Origin: an uncultured Alistipes sp.
GTDB taxonomy: Bacteria > Bacteroidota > Bacteroidia > Bacteroidales > Rikenellaceae
Direction: 5' to 3'
DNA: 45,512 nt
Assembly (NCBI GenBank): GCA_910577475.1
Contig: CAJTLJ010000017.1
Span: forward strand, 1-45,512
This document shows, one piece after another, positions 38,715 through 45,512 of the stretch. Every line of letters begins with the position of its first letter. The first letter of the stretch is position 1. Both the position numbers and the translations under genes were made by a program. The notes beneath the pieces are model-generated. The model did no database searches. It had not been told where the DNA came from and worked only from the letters and a program-made list of their open reading frames with translations.

Positions 38715-41246
38715 ATGAATCGTTTTGTCAAGATCGTTCTCGCGGCGGCGCTCTGCCTGACCTTCGGCCTCGCAGCCTTTGCCCAGGAGCCCGAAACCGC
38801 CGACACGACCCGATACGCCCCCTTCGACGAAGGGGCGCCCATGCTCCGAAGCACCGCTCCGAAGCTCTACCACATCCGCAACGTCAACGTGCGCGGCGTG
38901 AAATACCTCGATCCCAATCTGATCCGTTCGGCGGCGGGCCTTTTGCCGGGCGACTCGCTCTACCTGCCGAGCAGCTACATCTCCAACTCCATCACCCGTC
39001 TGTGGAACCAGCGCTACTTCTCCGACGTGAAGGTGGGCGCCACGATCCTGGGCGACAGCGTCGATCTGGAGATCTTCCTCAAGGAGCGTCCGCTGGTAAA
39101 CAACTGGAAATTCGAGGGTATTTCGCGCGGTAAGCAGAAGGACCTGACCGAGAAACTCAAGCTGCGCCGCGGCACCGAGCTTTCGGACTACGTGATCGAC
39201 AAGAACATGAAGCTCATCAAGGCCTATTTCGTCGAGAAGGGCTTCCGCAATGTCGAGGTCACCCCCCGCATCGAGAACGACACGGTTCGTGAGCGTGCCG
39301 TGAATGTGACCTTCGACATCGACCGCGGCGACCGCGTGCGCATCGGCGAGATCACCTTCTCGGGCAACCGGGAGTTCTCCGACCGCCGTCTGCGCAAGAC
39401 CTTCAAGAAGACCCACAAGAAGAGCATCAACTTCCTGCGCAACACGAAGCTCAACGAGAAGGACTACGCCGACGACAAGGAGCTGCTGATCGACTTCTAC
39501 AATTCGAAGGGCTTCCGCAACGCCACGATCCTGAGCGACTCGCTCTACGTCATCAACGACAAGCGGATCGGCCTGCACCTCGACCTCTCGGAGGGGAACA
39601 AATACTACATCCGCAACGTGTCGTGGCTGGGCAACTCGGTCTACCCGACCGAGGATCTGGAGCGGATCTTCAGCGTGCAGCCGGGCGACACCTACGACAA
39701 GAAGTCGATGCACAAGCGGCTGGGTATCGGCAAGGAGGTCAATCCGGACGATATGTCGGTCTCCTCGCTCTATCAGAACCAAGGCTACCTGATGTCGCAG
39801 ATCGATCCGGACGAGATCGTGATCGGCGCCGATTCGATAGACCTGGTAATCAAGATTTTCGAAGGCAAGCAGTTCACCATCAACGAAGTGGGCATCTCGG
39901 GCAACATGCGTGTGGACGACGAGGTGATCCGCCGCGAGCTCTATACGCGGCCGGGCGAGCTCTACGACCGCTCGATGCTGATGCAGACCATCCGGACGCT
40001 CAACGCTATGGGTCACTTCAACCCCGAGACGCTGATGCCGGACATCAAGCCCGTCTCCAACGAGCTGGTGAACGTCAACTGGCCGCTGGAGGAGCAGGCG
40101 AGCGACCAGTTCAACGTAGCCGGAGGCTGGGGCTCGGGAACCTTCGTGGGTTCGGTGGGCATCACGCTCAACAACCTTTCGATCCGCAACTTCTTCAAGA
40201 AGGGGGCCTGGCGCCCCTATCCGATGGGACAGAACCAGCGTCTCTCGATCTCGGCCCAGACCAACGGCACCTATTACAAGGCCATGGCCTTGAGTTTTAC
40301 CGACCCCTGGCTGGGCGGCCGCAAGCCCAATTCTTTCACCATCTCCGCCCACTTGTCGGAGCAGAACAACGCTTACTATTTCTGGCAGACCTCGACGCGC
40401 TATTTCCGCTCGACGGGTCTTTCGGTCGGACTGGGCAAGCGCCTTACGTGGCCTGACCCCTATTTCTCGCTCTATGCCGAGGCCGCCTATCAGCGCTACA
40501 AGCTTAAGGACTGGAGTTCGTTCGTGATGTCGAACGGAGCGGCCAACATGCTCTCGCTGAAGTTCGTCTTCGGCCGTAATTCGGTCGACCAGCCCACCTA
40601 TCCCCGCCGCGGTTCCGATTTCAGCGTGTCGGTTCAGTTCACGCCCCCCTATTCGCTCTGGGACGGCAAGGATTACAGCAATCCGTCGATGCCCGAGACC
40701 GAGCGCTACAAGTGGATCGAGTTCCACAAATGGCAGTTCAAGGCGCAGTGGTTCTTCTCGCTGACCCGCAACCAGAAACTGGTGCTGATGACCCGGGCCG
40801 AGATGGGCTACCTGGGCAACTACAATAAGAATAAGGTATCGCCCTTCGAACGCTTCGAGGTGGGCGGCGACGGCATGTCGGGCTACAACATCTACGGTAT
40901 CGACATCATCTCGATGCGCGGTTACGAGGACGGAGCCCTCGATCCGGTGGGCGACTACTACTCGAACGCCTACAACAAATATACGGTCGAGCTGCGTTAT
41001 CCGATCGTGCTCAAACCCTCGTCGCAGATCTACGTGCTGGGCTTCCTCGAGGGGGGTAACGGATTCTCGTCGTGGCGCAAGTTCTCGCCCTTCAACATCA
41101 AGCGTTCGGCCGGTTTCGGCGTCCGTCTCTACCTGCCCGTGGTGGGTATGCTGGGTATCGACTGGGGTTACGGATTCGACCCCGCCGCCGGACAGACCAA
41201 GAAGAGCGGCAGCCAGTTCCACTTCGTATTGGGCCAGCAATTCTAA
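38715..41246 (+). CDS. bamA: Outer membrane protein assembly factor BamA
   Basis: An 843-residue Omp85 protein with signal peptide MNRFVKIVLAAALCLTFGLAAFAQ. POTRA domains span about residues 50-450, with repeats such as IRNVNVRGVKYL, VRIGEITFSGNREFSDRRLRKTF and FTINEVGISGNMRVDDEVIRREL. The C-terminal 16-strand barrel contains SVGITLNNLSIRNFF, SFTDPWLGGRKPNSF, TYPRRGSDFSVSV, IISMRGYEDGAL and the closing GSQFHFVLGQQF with aromatic end. It folds and inserts outer-membrane beta-barrels. It is followed by two Skp-type chaperone genes, which deliver substrates to it. Confidence 0.96.
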   Translation: MNRFVKIVLAAALCLTFGLAAFAQEPETADTTRYAPFDEGAPMLRSTAPKLYHIRNVNVRGVKYLDPNLIRSAAGLLPGDSLYLPSSYISNSITRLWNQRYFSDVKVGATILGDSVDLEIFLKERPLVNNWKFEGISRGKQKDLTEKLKLRRGTELSDYVIDKNMKLIKAYFVEKGFRNVEVTPRIENDTVRERAVNVTFDIDRGDRVRIGEITFSGNREFSDRRLRKTFKKTHKKSINFLRNTKLNEKDYADDKELLIDFYNSKGFRNATILSDSLYVINDKRIGLHLDLSEGNKYYIRNVSWLGNSVYPTEDLERIFSVQPGDTYDKKSMHKRLGIGKEVNPDDMSVSSLYQNQGYLMSQIDPDEIVIGADSIDLVIKIFEGKQFTINEVGISGNMRVDDEVIRRELYTRPGELYDRSMLMQTIRTLNAMGHFNPETLMPDIKPVSNELVNVNWPLEEQASDQFNVAGGWGSGTFVGSVGITLNNLSIRNFFKKGAWRPYPMGQNQRLSISAQTNGTYYKAMALSFTDPWLGGRKPNSFTISAHLSEQNNAYYFWQTSTRYFRSTGLSVGLGKRLTWPDPYFSLYAEAAYQRYKLKDWSSFVMSNGAANMLSLKFVFGRNSVDQPTYPRRGSDFSVSVQFTPPYSLWDGKDYSNPSMPETERYKWIEFHKWQFKAQWFFSLTRNQKLVLMTRAEMGYLGNYNKNKVSPFERFEVGGDGMSGYNIYGIDIISMRGYEDGALDPVGDYYSNAYNKYTVELRYPIVLKPSSQIYVLGFLEGGNGFSSWRKFSPFNIKRSAGFGVRLYLPVVGMLGIDWGYGFDPAAGQTKKSGSQFHFVLGQQF

Positions 41247-41277
41247 ATCGTTGGCAACAAATTTGAAAGAAAATCGT

Positions 41278-41285
41278 TATCTTTA
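41278..41285 (+). promoter_or_regulatory. Weak promoter-like element before the first skp gene
   Basis: TATCTTTA differs from TAnnTTTG only in the last base and lies 19 nt before the ATG at 41304. It may give extra transcription of the chaperone genes independent of bamA. Confidence 0.35.
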
Positions 41286-41303
41286 CAAAACGAACCTTGC
41301 ACT

Positions 41304-41822
41304 ATGAAACGATTGATCTGTTTGGCAATGCTCTTGGTTGCCGGCCTCGGCGCCGCAACGGCACAAAATTATGTTGTCGTGGACAGCGAGAAAATCTTCA
41401 AGTCCCTGACCGAGTATAATGCGGCGCTCTCCGAACTCGACGCTCTGGCTGCCCGCGAGCAGAAGAACGTCGATGCCAAGTTCGCCCAGGTGGAGACTCT
41501 CTACAACAACTACATGCAGGTGAAGAACTCGCTTTCGGCCGTTTCGCAGCAGGCGCGCGAAAATCAGATCCTGGCCACCGAGAAGGAGGCGCAGGAGTAT
41601 CAGGAGTCGGTGTTCGGCAACGAGGGCACCCTGATGAAGAGACGGCTGGAGCTGATCCAGCCCATCCAGAAGCGGGTGTTCGCCGCTATCGAGGCGTATG
41701 CCGAACGGCAGGGTGTCGATCTGGTGCTGGACTCCGCCTCGAACCCGACGATGCTCTACCGCTCCGCCGGGGTCGACAAGACCGAGGAGATCATCCGTGA
41801 ATTGAAACAACTCAAAAATTAA
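41304..41822 (+). CDS. OmpH/Skp family periplasmic chaperone (copy 1)
   Basis: A 172-residue protein with signal sequence MKRLICLAMLLVAGLGAATA and then VVDSEKIFKSLTEYNAALSELDAL, typical of the Skp core start. The middle (about residues 45-125) is a long charged helical hairpin, which in Skp forms the tentacles that hold unfolded outer-membrane proteins. The C-terminal IQKRVFAAIEAYAERQGVDLVLDSASNPTMLY returns to the core. It lies between bamA and a second homologue. Confidence 0.9.
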   Translation: MKRLICLAMLLVAGLGAATAQNYVVVDSEKIFKSLTEYNAALSELDALAAREQKNVDAKFAQVETLYNNYMQVKNSLSAVSQQARENQILATEKEAQEYQESVFGNEGTLMKRRLELIQPIQKRVFAAIEAYAERQGVDLVLDSASNPTMLYRSAGVDKTEEIIRELKQLKN

Positions 41823-41837
41823 CCGAATAAACGAATT

Positions 41838-42350
41838 ATGAAAAAAGTATTGAAGCTAACCCTTGCGGTAGTTCTGATGATGAGCGTCTCGTCGCTCTAT
41901 GCCCAGAAATTCGGACGTGTGGACACCAACGAAGTTCTGGCCGCCATGCCCGAAGCGAAAGAGGCTCAGGCCAATCTGGAGACCTTCGTAAACGATCTGG
42001 GAGCCACTTTCGAGACGATGCAGGTGGAGATCAACACGAAGGTGGCCGATCTGCAGAAGAACGAGGCTACGATGACCGAGTCGCAGAAGCAGTTCAAATA
42101 CAAGGAGATCCAGGACCTGTCGGCCCGCATGGAGGAGTATCAGCGCAGTGCGCAGAACGAAATGCAGCAGAAGCGTGCCGAGCTCTTCAAGCCCGTGCAG
42201 GACAAGGCGATGGAGGCCATCAGAAAGGTCGCGCAGGCCGGAGGCTATCTGGCCGTGTTCGATACGGCCATGCCGACGCTGGCCTATTTCGACGAGGCGC
42301 AGCTCACCGACCTGCTCCCCGAGGTGAAGCGCGAGCTGGGCATCCAGTAA
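41838..42350 (+). CDS. OmpH/Skp family periplasmic chaperone (copy 2)
   Basis: A 170-residue homologue of the preceding gene, 15 nt downstream. It has signal sequence MKKVLKLTLAVVLMMSVSSLYA, then KFGRVDTNEVLAAMPEAKEAQANLE and a long helical section rich in Gln, Glu, Lys and Met, closing with AIRKVAQAGGYLAVFDTAMPTLAYFDEAQ. The pair differs clearly in sequence, so the duplication is old and the two may form distinct trimers. A terminator follows. Confidence 0.92.
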   Translation: MKKVLKLTLAVVLMMSVSSLYAQKFGRVDTNEVLAAMPEAKEAQANLETFVNDLGATFETMQVEINTKVADLQKNEATMTESQKQFKYKEIQDLSARMEEYQRSAQNEMQQKRAELFKPVQDKAMEAIRKVAQAGGYLAVFDTAMPTLAYFDEAQLTDLLPEVKRELGIQ

Positions 42351-42371
42351 GCGATTTCTGAACAATCGATG

Positions 42372-42407
42372 AATCCGGGCTGCCTGCTTTAGCAGGCGGC
42401 CCGGATT
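42372..42407 (+). terminator. Terminator after the skp pair
   Basis: AATCCGGGCTGCCTGC (42372-42387) pairs with GCAGGCGGCCCGGATT (42392-42407) around TTTA, a 16-bp stem with one T-G pair, then GTTTAT. It ends the uppS-bamA-skp transcript. Confidence 0.8.
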
Positions 42408-42410
42408 GTT

Positions 42411-42568
42411 TATATGTCCGGCTTCACGCACGGCGTGCCGACGGAATTCTGTTGTGTAGGTCCTGCCTTGTTCCGGCATCCCCGAAGCTACATGCCCCCC
42501 CGGGTTTCGTCGTCTTGCCGGGCTCTGCTACGATAGCGGGGTGCGGGCTCTTACTTGCCTCTGAAGAT
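42411..42568. other. Gene-free stretch between two terminators
   Basis: About 160 bp with no convincing gene, promoter or tRNA. It contains a run of seven C (near 42495-42502) and a small CACGC/GCGTG hairpin near 42425. It lies between convergent transcription units, each with its own terminator. Confidence 0.5.
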
Positions 42569-42605
42569 GATGCGGGCCGGCTGACGAAATCAGCCGGCCC
42601 GCATC
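42569..42605 (-). terminator. Terminator of the AsmA gene
   Basis: GATGCGGGCCGGCTGA (42569-42584) pairs perfectly with 42590-42605 around CGAAA, a 16-bp GC-rich stem 20 nt beyond the minus-strand AsmA stop. The T content after the stem on the minus strand is modest (ATCTTC). Confidence 0.75.
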
Positions 42606-42625
42606 TTCTTGGGATGAACCGTCGG

Positions 42626-45325
42626 TTATCGAGCGTTGCCGGCGGCTTTGGCCTCCAGCTTAGCGATCTCCTCCTCGGCCTTTCTGTTCAGGTTTTCGGC
42701 CTGCTTCTGGGCCTCCTTCACCAGCGCATCGCCCGCCTTCTCGGCGGCGATTTTCGTCAGGGTGTTCGAGGCTTTGGCTACCAGCTTCTCCTTCTCCGCC
42801 TGTGCGGCGGCGATCAGCTTGTCGCCCGCTTTCCGGGCTTCGTCGCGGAGCTTGTCGGCCTGCTTGCGAACCTCCTCGCTGAGGTCGGCGCTGCCGGTCA
42901 GCTTCTGAAGCTGTTCGTTCACGGCGTTCGTCGCGGCCTGCTTGGCGGCTGCGGCCATGTCGACCGAGATTTTGGGCGACGAGAAGGTGCCGCCGATCTT
43001 CACGTCGACCTCCTGCAGCAGATTGGCCGCCTTGCCCGGTAGCGAGACGCGGGCCGTGTAGTCGATGGTCTGGTCCAGACCGGTCGAACCCGAGAGGTTG
43101 ATCTTCGTGGAACCCATCTTCAGGTCGAAGGGTTTGGTGCTCAAGCGGCCGTTGGCGATGGCGAATTTCACGACCAGATCCTTGGCCTGGTCGCTCTGGA
43201 GCTTGTCGCTCTTGAGGGCCGATCCCAGCTTGTCGAATATTTCGAGATTCCCGAGCCGGATGTTCGACGAGCGCAGCTCGCCCGAGGCGTTGAGCGTGGG
43301 GTAGTCGATGCTCATGTCCGATTTCATGCGGGCGGCGAGGTCGAGCGACATGGAGTAGTCGCCGCCGGTCTTTTGGAAGAGGGGGACGATCTTCTGGATC
43401 AGCTCCAGTTCGTCGAAGGTGCGCGCGAAGGAGGCGTGCACGATGTCGGCTTTCAGCTTCAGCCGGGGGGCGTCGACCGATTCGGCCGTGGAGTAGCTGC
43501 CCGAGGCCGAGAGCGAACCGCCGAAGGCCTTCATGGCGAGTTTCGACATGTCGACCGTACCGCCCTTGACGGCCAGTGCGCCGGTAAAGTCGGTGATCGT
43601 CATCTTCTGGAACAGGATCTTCTGCAGGGTGGTCTGCAGCGAGAGGTCGAGATTCTTCGGAACCTCGATGGCCGTTCCGGCCGATGCCGGTTCGGCGGGA
43701 GCCTCGGCAGGCTTTCCGTCGCTCTCCTCCGAAGCCGGGACGGCACCCATCAGCTCATTGAGATCGAGCAGCGACGACTTCACGTAGAGACGTCCTTTGA
43801 GCACGTCGTCGCGCAGGAACCAGCCCAGGTAGTTCGACAGCTGGCCGTTGGCGGCCACGTCGCTCCGGCCGACCGCCACCAGACACTCGCCCAGCGTCAG
43901 GGCCATCGGCGACACGGAGGCCGTGGCGCGCTGAATCCGCACCTCGGGCAGCCCCTTGACGTCGGCGCTCATCCCCTCGACGGTGAGCGTGCCCGAAGCC
44001 TTCATCTGCTCGAACCGCTGCTTCTCGACGTCAGACATGCGGCCGGCCACCTGCACGTTGGCCGTAATCAGTCCGGCCAGCGAGATCGTGTCCTCCAGCG
44101 GATAGACCTCCTTCACGGCGCCGAGGTCCACCTTGCCGTTGGCGGCTGCGGCGAATTGCAGGTCGCTGATCGGCGTGGCGGCCGAGAGCGACGCCGTGAG
44201 GGCGTTGCCGGCCATCGTGAGCCCGAAGTCCGGAACCTCTACCGTAGTGCGGTCGAGCGTGCCGCCCGGGTTGGCCGCCTTGGCGGTCACGCGGATGCCG
44301 GTCACGGCCTGGGGCAGGGAGGCGTATTTGAAGCTGCCCTCCCGGACGCCGAGCGCCAGCTCGAAGGCAGGCAGGCGGTCGCCGATCAGGCGTCCCCGGG
44401 CCCAGGCCGAGAGGGTCATCTCGCCCGAGGCCTTCAGATTCTTGAAATCCCTGGTGTAGAAGGCGGGGATGAGCGACAGGATTTCACGGAACTGAATCTC
44501 GGACGAGGCCAGTCTCAGATCCATGTCGACCCCTTCGTCGGGCAGGGCTACCCAGCCGTCGAGCATCATGCGGATGGCGTTCACGCGCAGCGTGTTGTCG
44601 CGCAGCGTGAAGATCCGCTTCTCCATATCGGCCTTCAGGTCGGCGTCGATCTCCGCCTCGATGCCGTTGACAAGCGTGAGGCCCTCGGCCCGGAAGAAGA
44701 TATCTGAAGCTACGGTCTTGAGCTTCAGGTCGCTCTCGGCGGCCGAGAAATCGCCTCTCAGATTGAGACTCAGCGGATTGACGGAGGCGTGCATGTGGGT
44801 CGAATCGTCGTCGTAGCGCAGGACGGCATCGGAGATCGTCACGTCGCGCAGGGCCAGCCGGAACGACGAACCGGTGTTCTCCGCGTTCTCATCCGTCTGC
44901 TCCTCGATCTCCGCAGTTTCCTCCGAGGGCTTCATGACATCCCAGTTCACCCGGCCGTCGGCGCTCTTGCGGCCGTGGATGGCGGGCCCGTCGAGCAGGA
45001 TGCGGCGCACCTCGAAGCCCGAGTCGCCGAAGAGCGACATCAGGTTCACCACCACCGAGATCCGGTCGGCGGCGACGATCGTATCCCCCACGAAAGGCTC
45101 CGCGCCGCCTACGAGCGTCAGTCCGTCCAGCTCCAGAGAGGCGTTGGGAAAGTGGCGCAGCAGGCTGATATCCAGCTTCTCGAAATCGAGACGGGCCGTC
45201 AGCATCTTGTTGGCTTCGCTCTTCACGATATCGCCGATCTTTCCTTTCAGGACCATCGGCACGATGAGTGCGACGGCCAAAAACGCGGCGATGGCAATCG
45301 CCGTTACCTTTGCAAGTTTTTTCAT
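42626..45325 (-). CDS. AsmA-like envelope protein with C-terminal coiled coil
   Basis: An 899-residue AsmA/TamB-related protein. The N-terminal helix KVTAIAIAAFLAVALIVPMVL anchors it in the inner membrane, followed by ANKMLTARLDFEKLDISLLRHFPNASLELDGLTL, a typical AsmA N-terminal domain. Long beta-rich repeats continue to an AsmA_2-type domain (about residues 600-790). The last 110 residues are an Ala-, Lys- and Glu-rich helix forming a probable coiled coil. AsmA proteins are thought to carry phospholipids or influence outer-membrane assembly across the periplasm. The ATG at 45325 overlaps the upstream GNAT stop by 4 nt. Confidence 0.88.
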   Translation of the reverse strand: MKKLAKVTAIAIAAFLAVALIVPMVLKGKIGDIVKSEANKMLTARLDFEKLDISLLRHFPNASLELDGLTLVGGAEPFVGDTIVAADRISVVVNLMSLFGDSGFEVRRILLDGPAIHGRKSADGRVNWDVMKPSEETAEIEEQTDENAENTGSSFRLALRDVTISDAVLRYDDDSTHMHASVNPLSLNLRGDFSAAESDLKLKTVASDIFFRAEGLTLVNGIEAEIDADLKADMEKRIFTLRDNTLRVNAIRMMLDGWVALPDEGVDMDLRLASSEIQFREILSLIPAFYTRDFKNLKASGEMTLSAWARGRLIGDRLPAFELALGVREGSFKYASLPQAVTGIRVTAKAANPGGTLDRTTVEVPDFGLTMAGNALTASLSAATPISDLQFAAAANGKVDLGAVKEVYPLEDTISLAGLITANVQVAGRMSDVEKQRFEQMKASGTLTVEGMSADVKGLPEVRIQRATASVSPMALTLGECLVAVGRSDVAANGQLSNYLGWFLRDDVLKGRLYVKSSLLDLNELMGAVPASEESDGKPAEAPAEPASAGTAIEVPKNLDLSLQTTLQKILFQKMTITDFTGALAVKGGTVDMSKLAMKAFGGSLSASGSYSTAESVDAPRLKLKADIVHASFARTFDELELIQKIVPLFQKTGGDYSMSLDLAARMKSDMSIDYPTLNASGELRSSNIRLGNLEIFDKLGSALKSDKLQSDQAKDLVVKFAIANGRLSTKPFDLKMGSTKINLSGSTGLDQTIDYTARVSLPGKAANLLQEVDVKIGGTFSSPKISVDMAAAAKQAATNAVNEQLQKLTGSADLSEEVRKQADKLRDEARKAGDKLIAAAQAEKEKLVAKASNTLTKIAAEKAGDALVKEAQKQAENLNRKAEEEIAKLEAKAAGNAR

Positions 45326-45512
45326 ATCTTAACGTTTGAATTTTCTGTCCACAGACGGAAGAGGGTGGTCTCCGCTTCGCGGAATCCCTCGCTGCGGTAG
45401 AGGGTCCGGGCGGCCGTTCGACGGGGCGCCGAGGTGAGCGACAGGGTGTCGATTCCCAGCTCGGCGCTGCGCCGCACCGCCGCCTCGACCAGCGCGCGGC
45501 CCGCCCCGCAGC
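45322..45512 (-). CDS. GNAT acetyltransferase, C-terminal part (cut by window edge)
   Basis: The final 62 codons or so of a minus-strand gene whose start lies beyond the window. The translation shows GAGRALVEAAV (the acetyl-CoA loop helix), GIDTLSLTSAP, RTAARTLYRSEGF and TTLFRLW, the usual last elements of a GNAT N-acetyltransferase. The stop codon overlaps the AsmA ATG by 4 nt (ATGA), so the two are translationally coupled. The acceptor is unknown. Confidence 0.8.
   Translation of the reverse strand, partial: CGAGRALVEAAVRRSAELGIDTLSLTSAPRRTAARTLYRSEGFREAETTLFRLWTENSNVKI

Noticed and set aside
38706..41240. An 844-codon open frame exactly antisense to bamA
   Set aside because: The bamA frame has signal peptide, POTRA and barrel features; the antisense product is low-complexity and without a domain.
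42411..42568. Possible small RNA or tRNA
   Set aside because: No cloverleaf, no promoter and only a small hairpin; nothing supports a gene.
1..45512. CRISPR arrays, prophage, integrase or defence genes
   Set aside because: No regularly spaced repeats and no such protein families were found; nearly all DNA is in housekeeping genes.

Overview
The window is a GC-rich piece of a Bacteroidota chromosome. It most resembles the gut family Rikenellaceae (Alistipes-like), judged from gene content, GC level and the promoters. Many operons are preceded by the Bacteroidota -7 element TAnnTTTG, Shine-Dalgarno sequences are weak, and lineage-typical genes appear: a DUF4271 protein, the hemD-rnpA-yidD order, tandem skp genes after bamA, and xylose genes in the order xylB-xylA-transporter. 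I see no rRNA, tRNA, CRISPR array, transposase or phage gene. Genus assignment is inference.

Layout. (1) 211-9927, plus strand: metallo-beta-lactamase-fold hydrolase, FkbM methyltransferase, trmD, lpxB, a DUF3784-GNAT fusion, a fumarylacetoacetase-fold protein, maf, a PcrA/UvrD helicase, nth and an NrnA-like DHH phosphoesterase. A tandemly duplicated promoter precedes the first gene, and a G-rich insert-like segment precedes lpxB. (2) 18050-9982, minus strand: a ten-gene run (LysE-type exporter, cmk, ispH, small membrane protein, S41 protease, histidine kinase, DUF4271, hemD, rnpA, yidD). Runs 1 and 2 converge on a perfect 20-bp terminator at 9941-9986. (3) 18224-21103, plus strand: lnt and folC, with lnt apparently leaderless. 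(4) 25562-21170, minus strand: a xylose operon (xylB, xylA, sugar:H+ symporter) facing folC across a shared terminator. (5) 32679-25769, minus strand: a less ordinary set. A membrane protein with many Fe-S motifs and a Tat-exported Fe-S aldo/keto reductase form one unit; DUF1893, a TonB-dependent receptor, a DUF362 protein and an ECF S component form a second unit with its own promoter. (6) 32864-33361: an unrecognised protein. (7) 36913-33358, minus strand: pdxJ, a CCA-adding-enzyme family protein, a glyoxalase-fold protein, a TsaC/Sua5 protein and a thioesterase. (8) 36965-42350, plus strand: nadK, uppS, bamA and two skp genes. (9) 45512-42626, minus strand: the end of a GNAT gene and a large AsmA-type protein.

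Several genes serve the envelope: lipid A (lpxB), lipoprotein acylation (lnt), isoprenoid and undecaprenyl precursors (ispH, uppS), outer-membrane protein assembly (bamA, skp) and AsmA. Others serve tRNA and RNA maturation (trmD, rnpA, cca-like, tsaC), cofactors (hemD, pdxJ, nadK, folC) and DNA repair (pcrA, nth). The best candidate for something undescribed is region 5. Its content suggests uptake of an unidentified nutrient across both membranes next to an exported Fe-S redox pair, but the substrate is unknown and the functional link is inferred from gene order only.
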